From the NCBI RefSeq assembly GCF_004802635.2, contig NZ_CP046052.1, positions 4,052,501 to 4,116,500 of the forward strand: 64,000 nucleotides of DNA, given 5' to 3'. A program made the position numbers and the translations under genes. The notes beneath the pieces are model-generated. The model worked only from the letters and a program-made list of their open reading frames with translations. It had not been told where the DNA came from and made no database searches. This DNA comes from Methylocystis heyeri (GTDB lineage Bacteria; Pseudomonadota; Alphaproteobacteria; Rhizobiales; Beijerinckiaceae). Below are positions 46,011 to 54,357 of this stretch, in pieces (within the stretch, counting starts at the first letter, position 1; every line of letters starts with the position of its first letter).

Positions 46011-46479
46011 ACGCCTCAGCCGAGGAACGACCAGACGCCAATGCCGATGCTCTCAGGAAAGCAGCTCGGCAATTTCATTTACGCCGAGCGGTTTTCTCTC
46101 ATGATTTCAATGCACAACACAATGGCCAATTTTGCGGTCCGGCGCCCCCTCCTTTGGCGTAAAGGAACAGAGTCTCACTCCCCGCAATTTCCTCGATTTT
46201 CGATGCGGTGCACAATTCCTTGTAATTACACCGTGTTTAAATGAACGCCTGGAATTCGAATAGTTCAAAATCGCGAGTTTGCTGCAAAAGGAGTGACCAA
46301 TACATAGGCTGCTACATTTTGTCGCGCCATTAAGTAAGCAGCAGTCGCTCTTTGTCGGCGCCTCTTTACGAGGCCGGCGCGACGCCCCTGCGGAGGCAAT
46401 CGCGCCTCGCCGCCGGAGGGCTGCGCAGAGGCCCAAAATCCGGCGGTTGGCCGCAGCAGAGGAGGGCGAGCCCGGGCGA
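46011..46479. other. AT-richer intergenic region
   Basis: About 470 bases with lower GC than the flanks, especially at 46200-46340. It may hold the end of the element that carried the transposase remnant. I could not define terminal repeats or a supported gene. Confidence 0.5.
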
Positions 46480-46929
46480 TCAGCCGGACAGCGCGGCCTT
46501 CACCAGGGCGCTCGCCTTGGCGAAATCCATCCGGCCGGTATATTTGGCCTTGAGCGCGGCCACCACCTTGCCCATGTCCTTGATCGAGGCCGCGCCGGTT
46601 TCGGCGATCGCCGCCTTGACGGCTTCGGCCGCCTCGGCCTCGTCCAACTGCGTCGGCAGATAGCCGGAAATGACCGCGATTTCGCCGCGTTCTTTTTCGG
46701 CGAGATCGGGGCGGTTGTTCTTTTCGTAGATGTCGAGCGATTCCTGGCGGCTTTTGATCATCTTCTGCAAAAGCGCGAGGATGTCTTCCTCGGTGAGGGA
46801 CTTTCCGGCGCCGCGCGCCTCGATGTCCTTGTCCTTGAGGGCGGCGTTTATGAGCCTGAGCGCGTCCACCTTCTGGCGGTTGCCGGCCTTCATCGCCTCC
46901 TTGAGGTCGGTTGTTAACTTCTCACGCAT
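46480..46929 (-). CDS. yqeY: GatB/YqeY domain-containing protein
   Basis: A 149-residue YqeY-type protein, helical throughout, with LTTDLKEAMKAGNRQKVDALRLI, the ERGEIAVISGYLPTQL segment and GKVVAALKAKYTGRMDF. The domain is related to the tail of the GatB amidotransferase and may bind tRNA; the exact role is unknown. A GGGGAA ribosome binding site precedes the ATG. It is divergent from carA, the usual alphaproteobacterial arrangement. Confidence 0.92.
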   Translation of the reverse strand: MREKLTTDLKEAMKAGNRQKVDALRLINAALKDKDIEARGAGKSLTEEDILALLQKMIKSRQESLDIYEKNNRPDLAEKERGEIAVISGYLPTQLDEAEAAEAVKAAIAETGAASIKDMGKVVAALKAKYTGRMDFAKASALVKAALSG

Positions 46930-47120
46930 TCCGTTTCCCCTTCGGCGACAAATATATTAGACGTGGGCTGCGGCTCTCCAACGCGCATCGTCGCAAAAGC
47001 CGACAGGCTTATGCGAGTAAGGTGCGCTCAAATTGTCAATCTTGCGCGATTTCGTTTCGCCCGCATGATTCATGCGGTTCGAAAGCGCGCCGGGACCGCG
47101 ATGACGGGCATAGAGCGGAC

Positions 47121-48317
47121 ATGAGCGTGGATCAAGACAAAGCGGGCGGCTGGGCGGCTCCTTTGCATACGGGTTTGCTGGTTCTGGCCTCGGGCGAGAT
47201 CGTCAAGGGCTTTGGCGTGGGCGCCACGGGAGCAGCGACGGGCGAGGTTTGCTTCAACACGGCGATGACCGGATATGAGGAAATCCTTACCGATCCCTCC
47301 TATTCGGGTCAGATCGTGACCTTCACCTTTCCACACGTCGGAAATGTGGGCGCGAACGACGAGGACATCGAGACGGTCGACCTCGGGAAAAGCGCCGGGG
47401 CGCTGGGGGCGATCTTCGCTGCGCCGGTCACCGGCCCCTCCAGCCACCGCGCCCAGCAACATCTCGCCGACTGGCTGGTCGCGAGGGGCGTCATCGGGCT
47501 TTATGGAATCGACACCCGCGCGCTGACCGCCCTGATCCGTGAAAAAGGGATGCCCAATGCGGTCGTCGCCCATTCGCCGGATGGAAAATTCGACGTCGAG
47601 GCCCTGCTGGCCCAGGCGAGGGCCTGGCCCGGGATCGACGGCATGGATCTCGTGCCCGGAGTCGGAACCAAAGAGCGTTACGACTGGAGCCAGACCTGTT
47701 GGCGTCTCGGCTCCGGCTTCGGCGAGAGGCGCGCTCCGGCGAAATTCAGGGTCGTAGCGATAGATTACGGCGTAAAGCGCAACATCCTGCGGCTTCTCGC
47801 CGAGGCGGGCTGCGAGGTTCTGGTCGCGCCCGCAACCGCGAGCGCCCGCGAAATCCTCGCGCTCGAGCCCGACGGCGTGTTCCTGTCCAACGGGCCCGGC
47901 GATCCGGCCGAGACCGGCAAATATGCCGTTCCGGTGATCCGAGAGCTGTTGGAGCGCAGGGTGCCTGTGTTCGGCATTTGCCTCGGCCATCAGATGATGG
48001 CTCTGGCCGTCGGCGCCAAAACCGAAAAAATGCCGCAGGGCCACCACGGAGCCAACCATCCGGTCAAGGATTTCACCACCGGCAAGGTGGAGATCGTCTC
48101 GATGAACCACGGCTTCGCGGTCAACCGCGAGACCCTGCCGGCCAACGCCAAAGAAACCCATCGTTCGCTGTTCGACGGCTCCAATTGCGGCATCGCGCTC
48201 ACCGACCGGCCCGCCTTTTCGGTGCAGCATCACCCGGAAGCCTCGCCGGGCCCGCAGGACAGCCATTACCTGTTCACGCGCTTTGTCGACATGATGGCCA
48301 AAGCAAAAGCTGCGTAA
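47121..48317 (+). CDS. carA: Carbamoyl-phosphate synthase small subunit
   Basis: A 398-residue glutaminase subunit that supplies ammonia to CarB for arginine and pyrimidine synthesis. The N-terminal domain has TGEVCFNTAMTGYEEILTDPSY. The class-I amidotransferase domain has the nucleophile Cys in FGICLGHQ and the His/Glu pair in SVQHHPEASPGP. The open frame extends 70 codons upstream without family similarity. carB is not in the window. A strong terminator follows. Confidence 0.97.
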   Translation: MSVDQDKAGGWAAPLHTGLLVLASGEIVKGFGVGATGAATGEVCFNTAMTGYEEILTDPSYSGQIVTFTFPHVGNVGANDEDIETVDLGKSAGALGAIFAAPVTGPSSHRAQQHLADWLVARGVIGLYGIDTRALTALIREKGMPNAVVAHSPDGKFDVEALLAQARAWPGIDGMDLVPGVGTKERYDWSQTCWRLGSGFGERRAPAKFRVVAIDYGVKRNILRLLAEAGCEVLVAPATASAREILALEPDGVFLSNGPGDPAETGKYAVPVIRELLERRVPVFGICLGHQMMALAVGAKTEKMPQGHHGANHPVKDFTTGKVEIVSMNHGFAVNRETLPANAKETHRSLFDGSNCGIALTDRPAFSVQHHPEASPGPQDSHYLFTRFVDMMAKAKAA

Positions 48318-48335
48318 GAGAACGCCCGATAAAGC

Positions 48336-48370
48336 AAGAGGCCGCCCCGAAAGGGCGGCCTCTTCAGTTT
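48336..48370 (+). terminator. Rho-independent terminator after carA
   Basis: AAGAGGCCGCCC and GGGCGGCCTCTT form a perfect 12-base-pair stem with a CGAAA loop, followed by CAGTTT. It lies 18 bases after the carA stop. The stem is strong and the T-tract modest. Confidence 0.88.
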
Positions 48371-48631
48371 ATCTCCCTAAATTCTCGCTGCTCTGAATGC
48401 CTGCGGCGTATTGTCGCAAAAGCAGATATGCTTTTGCTGAAGACATGCGCTTCAACCCTGTGATCTGGAGCGATTTCTTATCAACCGGATGATTCCATCC
48501 GGTCGGAAACGCTCCGGTCGCGCAAACAAAGTCACCGGCTTCGGGCGGCGCCGCAGTCCTGCGGGGGGGCTGGCCTCTCCGGCGGGATCGGCGGCGCCTT
48601 CCTGATAAACTTTGGCTAGATCCGAGGAGCA
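48371..48631. other. Intergenic region after carA
   Basis: About 260 bases without a gene. It contains CGCAAAAGCAGATATGCTTTTGC (an imperfect palindrome near 48413) followed by repeat family A copy 2. Confidence 0.55.
48467..48515. repeat. Palindromic dispersed repeat, family A copy 2
   Basis: GGAGCGATTTCTTATC, ACCGGATGATTCCATCCGGT and GGAAACGCTCC form a nested palindrome. It is the cleanest copy of family A. The preceding GCAAAAGC segment also precedes copy 3 at 59272. Confidence 0.8.
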
Positions 48632-48886
48632 TCAATCCTTGATGTATTTGGCTCCATGCTCGGCGCAGCCGCACTTCTCGAAGCAGGCGGCGGATTCCTG
48701 CTTGAGCTTGCCGATGTCAGCGCCGTAATGCTGCTTGCCGCTGGTATATCCGTCTTCGCACTTCTCGGAGCAGGCGGTCTGCTTGTCGGTATCGCGATCG
48801 CCCTTGTGGGTGTCGCATTCCGCGAAGGCGGAGCCGGTCATGCTGGCGAACATCGCAGCGGCGGCGATCAGGGCAAGGTGCTTCAT
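48632..48886 (-). CDS. Small secreted protein with paired CX3C motifs
   Basis: An 84-residue protein: signal peptide (MKHLALIAAAAMFASMTGSAFA) and a 62-residue mature part with six cysteines, including C-SEK-C and C-FEK-C about 24 residues apart and a further Cys right after the second pair. The charged, Lys/Glu/Asp-rich spacing suggests a disulfide-pinned helical hairpin or metal site. A GGAGAG ribosome binding site supports the start. It is a single gene between carA and the acyl-CoA dehydrogenase. Family not recognised. Confidence 0.72.
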   Translation of the reverse strand: MKHLALIAAAAMFASMTGSAFAECDTHKGDRDTDKQTACSEKCEDGYTSGKQHYGADIGKLKQESAACFEKCGCAEHGAKYIKD

Positions 48887-49376
48887 CTTGTTTCTCTCCT
48901 GTGTGGTGTCGTTTTACTTTTTCAAGCCGGTAAGTCAGCCTGTGCTTGAGCTGCGGCGCAGACAATCAGAAAATCGGATTGCCCGCATTCCGCACCCCTA
49001 CGCATCTCTCTAAGCTATGGCAGATCAGTTTTGAAGGGGGGATTCGTCATATCCGGGCGCCGCCCTCTCCGACCCGGTTGCAGCTAGGCAGCCCCTTCCC
49101 GAGCTGCTGGGATCGGCTGATCGCGGCTCGCCGACGCGCTACATTCACCATGATTCGTTCAGCGCGCCTTCCGACCGGAGGGACACGCCCGATCGACGAC
49201 AAATCGCGTCATTTGAAAATGTGGGACGAATTCCTCGAAAAAGCCCGTCGGCTTTTTGGGAATTCGCGAGGAGCGCTACTGCTCGATGGAGCCGGACGCG
49301 CCCCCGACGTCAATGGAGCATGTTCATTCCGAAAAACCGCTTCGTACTTTTTGGGAACATGCCTTAAGGAGCCCCG
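48887..49376. other. Intergenic region upstream of the acyl-CoA dehydrogenase
   Basis: About 490 bases with no supported gene. It ends with family B copy 2 immediately before the dehydrogenase ribosome binding site. The remainder has no recognised structure. Confidence 0.55.
49316..49364. repeat. Palindromic dispersed repeat, family B copy 2
   Basis: GAGCATGTTC and GAAAAAC pair with TTTTTGGGAACATGCC around CGCTTCGTAC. It lies only 12 bases before the acyl-CoA dehydrogenase start, so it would be in the 5' leader of that mRNA. Confidence 0.7.
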
Positions 49377-51104
49377 ATGACCTACTTCGCGCCGCTCGAC
49401 GATATGGTTTTCGCTCTTTTGCAAGCCGCAGGCGACGGCGCTTTCGAGGAGGGCGGCCTTTATGGCGATCTCGGCGACGGCGTCGCGGAATCGACGCTCG
49501 CAGAGGCCGCGAAATTCGCGGAGCAGGCGCTGCATCCGCTCGACAGGGTCGGGGACCGGATCGGGGCGCGATTTTCCGAAGGAGCCGTTATTTGCCCGCC
49601 GGGCTGGCGCGAAGCCTATTCCCGGTGGCGAGACGGGGGGTGGAACGCGCTCGCGGCCTCGCCGGAGTTCGGCGGGCTGGGCCTGCCGGCGCTGCTCAAC
49701 GCCGCCTGCACCGAGATCTGGAACGGGGCCAATATGGCTTTCGCCCTCTGCCCGCTGCTCGGCCAGGGGGCGATAGAAGCCCTCGAAGCCCATGCGAGCG
49801 AAGAGCTCAAGCGGGTCTATCTCGCCCGGGTCGTTTCCGGCGAATGGACCGCGACGATGAATCTGACCGAGCCTCAGGCGGGCTCCGATCTTTCTCTCGT
49901 GAGGACGCGCGCCGAGCGCAGTCCGGACGGCGCTTACAGGCTGAAGGGCCAGAAGATCTTCATCACTTATGGCGAGCACGACCTCGCCGGGAATATCGTG
50001 CATCTGGTTTTGGCCCGGCTTCCCGACGCCCCGGAGGGGACGCGAGGCCTCTCCCTGTTTCTGGCGCCCAAATTCCTGCCGGGCGGCGACGGCCGCTTCA
50101 CGCTTCGCAACGACCTGCGCTGCGCCGGCCTCGAGCATAAGCTCGGGATTCACGGTTCCCCCACCTGCACCATGATCTATGGCGACTCCGGCGGCGCGAC
50201 GGCCTGGCTCGTCGGCGAAGAAAACAAAGGCCTCGCCTGCATGTTCACCATGATGAACAGCGCGAGGCTGGCCGTCGGGCTTCAGGGCGTGGGGCTCGCC
50301 GAGCGAGCGACCCAGACCGCGCTCGCCTATGCCCGGGAGCGCCGCCAGGGGAGGAGCGGCGCGGATCAGGGTCGATCCGCCGAGCGCATCGTCGAGCACC
50401 CCGACGTCATGCGCATGGCCCTGACCATGCAGGTTCTGACTCAGGCCGCCCGCGCCATCTGCTATGAGACCGCGGCCTCGATCGACCGCGCCCGCCGCGA
50501 GCGCGACCCGGTTCGCGCCGGCGAGGCCGACGAACGCGCCGCTCTGCTCACGCCCGTGGCCAAGGGCTTCTCCACCGACATCGCCAACGAGACCGCATCC
50601 CTCGGGGTCCAGATATTCGGCGGGATGGGCTTCATCGAGGAGACGGGCGCGGCGCAGCTCATGCGCGACGCCCGCATTCTGCCGATCTATGAAGGAACCA
50701 ACGGCATACAGGCCATCGACCTCGTCGGCAGGAAGCTGCGTCTCGGCGGCGGCGGCGCGCTGCGGCGGGAGATCGCCGATATGTATTCCGTCGTCGAGGC
50801 GGCGGGCGGTTTCGCCGCGTCCGGCGTCGTGCGGGAGGCGGTGGCGGCGTTGGAAGCGGCGAGCCGTTCCCTGCTCGAGGCCGATACATCGAAAGCCCTG
50901 GCGGGCGCTACGCCCTATTTGAGGCTTTTCGCTCTGGCCCGCGGCGCGACCCTGCTCATGAAAGGCGCGCTTTCGGGTGATCCGAGACGCGTCGCGCTGG
51001 CTCGCTTTTTTGCAGACAATGTCGCAGTGGCCGCGCCTTCCCTGGCTCGGGTCGTCGTCGACGGGGCGCCGTCGCTTCTGGAAGCCGGAGGCACGCTGCT
51101 CTGA
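49377..51104 (+). CDS. Acyl-CoA dehydrogenase (long form with extra C-terminal domain)
   Basis: A 575-residue flavoprotein of the acyl-CoA dehydrogenase superfamily. It belongs to the long group with an extra C-terminal helical domain (DmdC/FadE-like). Conserved blocks are ATMNLTEPQAGSDLS, GLEHKLGIHGSPTC, IFGGMGFIEETGAAQLMRDARILPIYEGTNGIQ. The family base Glu is in YEGTNGIQ. The start has AGGAG upstream. It would oxidise acyl-CoA with ETF as acceptor; chain length or methylthio specificity is unclear. Confidence 0.92.
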   Translation: MTYFAPLDDMVFALLQAAGDGAFEEGGLYGDLGDGVAESTLAEAAKFAEQALHPLDRVGDRIGARFSEGAVICPPGWREAYSRWRDGGWNALAASPEFGGLGLPALLNAACTEIWNGANMAFALCPLLGQGAIEALEAHASEELKRVYLARVVSGEWTATMNLTEPQAGSDLSLVRTRAERSPDGAYRLKGQKIFITYGEHDLAGNIVHLVLARLPDAPEGTRGLSLFLAPKFLPGGDGRFTLRNDLRCAGLEHKLGIHGSPTCTMIYGDSGGATAWLVGEENKGLACMFTMMNSARLAVGLQGVGLAERATQTALAYARERRQGRSGADQGRSAERIVEHPDVMRMALTMQVLTQAARAICYETAASIDRARRERDPVRAGEADERAALLTPVAKGFSTDIANETASLGVQIFGGMGFIEETGAAQLMRDARILPIYEGTNGIQAIDLVGRKLRLGGGGALRREIADMYSVVEAAGGFAASGVVREAVAALEAASRSLLEADTSKALAGATPYLRLFALARGATLLMKGALSGDPRRVALARFFADNVAVAAPSLARVVVDGAPSLLEAGGTLL

Positions 51105-51110
51105 CCGGCC

Positions 51111-52088
51111 TTATTGGGGGCCGGCCGGGCCCGGCGTCTGGTTGGCGGCTTCCTCCTTGGCGACGATCTCCACCTCCGCATCCTTGGTGGACTGCACCTT
51201 GAATGTGTTCTGATAGGTTTTGCCGTCGTGGCGGGCGATGGCGACATATTCGCCCTCCGCCAGCACCGCCGAGGGAAAGGCGCCGATAAGCTCGCGAATG
51301 ACGTCGCCGCCCGGCGTCAGCACCGAAAAAGACGTATTGGCCAGCGCCTCGCCGCCCGGGGCATTCACCAGCTTGAGGGTCATGGTGGCGGCGTGATGCC
51401 TCAAGGTCGCCTCGATCAGCTTGCCGGCGGGAATCCTCAAGTCCGCGGTGACGACGGAGTTGGTCGCGTTGCTGGCGCCCTGAGCCCCTTGCGTGGTGTC
51501 GAGCAGCGTTGAAACGATGTGATAGGAGCCTTCGGGCAGGGCGATGATCTCTCCGCCGCGCGCATTGGCGAGCACGAGCTTCGCTTCGGAATTCCCGCGC
51601 TCGGGCACATAGATCGAGATGGACAGGCGTTGAGGCGGGATTGCGGCCTCGCCGAGCACGTCGACGAGCTTCAGCCCTCCGGCGTTGAGAACGACGCGCT
51701 CGGAAATCGTGTGGCCTTCGATGGTCACGCGTCGGGTCGCGCCGGTGAGGCCGTACGCGGCATGGACGACATAGGCCCCGTCGGGCAAAGCTATGGTAGG
51801 CGCGGCTTCGCTGGATTCGGCGACGAGCTTGTGCTTGCCGTCCGCCTCCACCCTTTCGTTGAAAATGCGCCACACGATCCCGGATTTGACCCCTTGCTGG
51901 TCCGCCGGAGACAAGGCGGCGGACAGGCGGACGGCCCCAGTGGGAGCGGGTTCTTTTTCCGCCGGCGCCGACGGCTGGGCGGCGGCCTTGGGAGGATGGG
52001 CGCTTCTCGGGGCGAGTTGCGCCGCGGCGGGCGGCGCCGAAACGATAGCGGCCGCCAGTAGCAGGCCGAGGTTGCTAGCTCGCATCAT
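51111..52088 (-). CDS. Exported protein with repeated beta-sandwich (PEGA-like) motifs
   Basis: A protein of about 325 residues with a signal peptide (MMRASNLGLLLAAAIVSAPPAAA). The mature part shows three spaced repeats of the type LPDGAYVV, LPEGSYHIV and LAEGEYVAIA, each followed by a beta-rich stretch, as in PEGA or carboxypeptidase-regulatory-like domains. It has a Pro/Ala-rich linker before the first repeat. Its start lies 14 bases inside the end of the CitE-like gene, so the two are coupled. Function unknown, probably periplasmic or envelope binding. Confidence 0.7.
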   Translation of the reverse strand: MMRASNLGLLLAAAIVSAPPAAAQLAPRSAHPPKAAAQPSAPAEKEPAPTGAVRLSAALSPADQQGVKSGIVWRIFNERVEADGKHKLVAESSEAAPTIALPDGAYVVHAAYGLTGATRRVTIEGHTISERVVLNAGGLKLVDVLGEAAIPPQRLSISIYVPERGNSEAKLVLANARGGEIIALPEGSYHIVSTLLDTTQGAQGASNATNSVVTADLRIPAGKLIEATLRHHAATMTLKLVNAPGGEALANTSFSVLTPGGDVIRELIGAFPSAVLAEGEYVAIARHDGKTYQNTFKVQSTKDAEVEIVAKEEAANQTPGPAGPQ

Positions 52089-52890
52089 GCGGCAAGCTAT
52101 GACCCGGATTGGGGCGGTTTGTCGACGGGTCTGCGGGCGGGGCCGGTCCGAAAGTCTCGTTGATGATCGGAATGTCCTTCGGCCGCCTCGTCGCCGCGCC
52201 CGTAAAGCCGTCGCGGCGCGCCGCGAGGAGACGCTCCCGGCCGGCCTCGTGGTCGCCGCCCTCGCAGAAAATCTCGATAGCTGGAACACCGGCGGCGGCG
52301 GCGGCCAGGATCGTCAGGCTGCGCGCCGTTGCGACCGGAGGCGACGCGGGATCGACCGCCAACGCCCGCGCCAGGGCCGAGGGGTCGAATGCGAGGACCT
52401 CGAGCCTCCGGGAGCAGCCGGCGTAGCCGCCGAGCAGGAAAACCGCGGCGGGACTTTGCGCCGCGATTGCGGCGATTGCGGTTGCGCCGTCCGCGAGGCC
52501 GTTCTCCGCTTCGAAAACGGCGAGCTTCGCCCCGAGGCGCTGGACGCCGGCGGCGCCCTCGGCCGAATCCAGAAAAATCCCGTCTGGCGGAGCCCCGCCG
52601 AGCCGGGAGAGCGCGGCGTCGAAGCCGCCTCCATCGAGCGGGCCCGGCCGGACATATGTCGCCGGCCGGCGCTTCGCGCTTCGCGCGAGCCGAAGAAAGG
52701 AGATCGCATTCCGCCAGGCGGCGGCGTCGGCGGCGCGCAGATCCAGCATCACGGCGTCGGCGCCGCCGGAAAGGATTTCCTGCGCCTGCGGAAGCGGGTC
52801 TTCGGGAAGAATGAGGCAGGACCGCAAATCATCCTCGTCGGCTTCGCCTTCGCGCGAGGGCGACCGGCCCATTAAGCGCGAATTTACCAT
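52075..52890 (-). CDS. Degenerate HpcH/HpaI (CitE-like) aldolase-fold protein
   Basis: A 271-residue protein with the HpcH/HpaI/CitE barrel layout: LRSCLILPEDP, GGADAVMLDLRAAD, ATYVRPGPL and DGIFLDSAEGAA. The DLED metal site of CitE is DLRA here and the conserved PK lysine is missing, so lyase activity is doubtful. Many stretches are Ala-rich. The start (no clear ribosome binding site) could instead be six codons downstream. It is divergent from DUF2336 and coupled to the downstream exported protein. Confidence 0.7.
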   Translation of the reverse strand: MVNSRLMGRSPSREGEADEDDLRSCLILPEDPLPQAQEILSGGADAVMLDLRAADAAAWRNAISFLRLARSAKRRPATYVRPGPLDGGGFDAALSRLGGAPPDGIFLDSAEGAAGVQRLGAKLAVFEAENGLADGATAIAAIAAQSPAAVFLLGGYAGCSRRLEVLAFDPSALARALAVDPASPPVATARSLTILAAAAAGVPAIEIFCEGGDHEAGRERLLAARRDGFTGAATRRPKDIPIINETFGPAPPADPSTNRPNPGHSLPHDAS

Positions 52891-52948
52891 AAGCGACGAT
52901 TATCTACAGCAGAATCCCGCTGAAGACTCAAAAGGGACGGGGCGTCGA

Positions 52949-54166
52949 ATGATTGTGCGTAACTTCATGCAGTGGGCGCGAACCGCCGCCGCGGCGCAAC
53001 GCGCGGAGGGCGCCGGCGCGCTGGCGCGCGCTTATCTCTATTCGCAGATGGACGAGCGCGAGCGCCGCGACGCCGAAATCGCGTTGATGTCTCTGCTCGA
53101 CGATCCTTCGCCCCTGGTTCGGCGGGCGCTCTCGGATAATTTCGCCAGCGCGGCGGATGCGCCGCGTTCGCTGATTTCCGCCCTCGCGAGCGATCAGTCC
53201 GACATCGCGGCTCCCGTGCTCTCGCGCTCGCCCCTGCTCTCCGACGCCGAACTCATCGACTGCGCGGCGATCGGCGACGCCTACGCCCAGAGCGCGATCG
53301 CCCTGCGCGCGCGGGTGCCGATGGCCGTCGGCGCCGCCCTGGCCGAGGTCGGCGCCAGGGAGGCCGCGATTTCCCTTGCGGTGAATCCGGGCGCGGAACT
53401 CGCCGAATTCTCCATGCGCCGCATGATCGAACGATTCGGCGACGACGGCGAGATGCGCGAGGCCCTGTTGGCGCGTCCTTGGCTTCCCGCCGCGATCCGC
53501 AGCGAGCTCGTAGCCGCAACCGCGGCCAGCCTCACCGCTTTCGTGGTCGATTGCGCCTGGCTTTCGCCGGAGCGCGCGGAGCGGCTCTCGCGCGAGGCGC
53601 GCGACAAGGCCAATGTCGCCATCGTCGCCGACACCGCCCTGCGCGACGGGCGCAGCGGGGTCCGCGAGCTGGTGGCCTATCTGCGCGAATCGGGCCAGCT
53701 CACGCCGAGCCTCGTGCTTCGCGCCCTGCTGTCGGGAAATCGCGATCTGCTGGAGGCGGCCCTGGTCGAGCTTTCCGGATTGCGCGAGGATCGCGTCGCC
53801 GGGCATTTGCGCGAGTTTCGCGGGGCCGGATTCGCCGCCCTCTACGCCAAGGCCGGACTGCCGGCGAAGTTCCTGCCCGCCTTCAGGGCCGCCCTCGAGG
53901 CGCAGCGGGAATTCGGCGCGATGGAAGGCGGAGAGGCGCGCCTCTCTCTCGTGATGGTCGAGCGCGTGCTGACCGCCTGCGAGGAGCTCAACGGCGGCGA
54001 ACTCGACCGGCTGATGGCCTTGCTGCGCCGATTCGAAGTGGAGGCCGCGCTCGAACAGGCCCGGGCGGAAGCGCCGCTTCTCTCCGCTCCCGCGGGCGAG
54101 GAATCCGTCTATGCGCCAGTGATAGACATGGACGCCCTGGAAGCCGCCATGGCCGAGGCGGCCTGA
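52949..54166 (+). CDS. DUF2336 domain-containing protein
   Basis: A 405-residue helical repeat protein of the alphaproteobacterial DUF2336 family. The N-terminal part (ALARAYLYSQMDERERRDAEIALMSLLDDPSPLVRRALSDNF) has a HEAT-like pattern. Helical repeats continue to the end, and the last 30 residues are acidic. The start MIVRNFMQ is preceded by AAAGGGACGGGG. DUF2336 proteins often act around cell-cycle or envelope functions, but none is assigned here. Confidence 0.85.
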   Translation: MIVRNFMQWARTAAAAQRAEGAGALARAYLYSQMDERERRDAEIALMSLLDDPSPLVRRALSDNFASAADAPRSLISALASDQSDIAAPVLSRSPLLSDAELIDCAAIGDAYAQSAIALRARVPMAVGAALAEVGAREAAISLAVNPGAELAEFSMRRMIERFGDDGEMREALLARPWLPAAIRSELVAATAASLTAFVVDCAWLSPERAERLSREARDKANVAIVADTALRDGRSGVRELVAYLRESGQLTPSLVLRALLSGNRDLLEAALVELSGLREDRVAGHLREFRGAGFAALYAKAGLPAKFLPAFRAALEAQREFGAMEGGEARLSLVMVERVLTACEELNGGELDRLMALLRRFEVEAALEQARAEAPLLSAPAGEESVYAPVIDMDALEAAMAEAA

Positions 54167-54357
54167 TTTTCAGCCGGGCTCCGAGCGGGCCCGGGTTTCC
54201 TAAAAGTTCGCCCAACGAGCGCGCCCGGTTCGAGGATCGAACCCGGCTACCCTTCCGCCTCAAAACCCGGCTTTTCGGGAGGCCGGCCCCGATCTATTCT
54301 CGGGGTCGTCTTTTACGCTCAAACCCGGGTGTTTCCCGATCGAGCGGCGGAGGAGCC
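54167..54357. other. Spacer before the patatin gene
   Basis: 190 bases with several short C/G-rich inverted motifs (for example CCCGGGTTT near 54190 and AACCCGGGT near 54320) that may form a hairpin. Ribosome binding site GGAGGAG sits at the end. No gene is supported. Confidence 0.4.

Noticed and set aside
46107-46436. Minus-strand 109-codon frame upstream of the transposase remnant
   Set aside because: Biased composition, no start signal and no similarity recognised.
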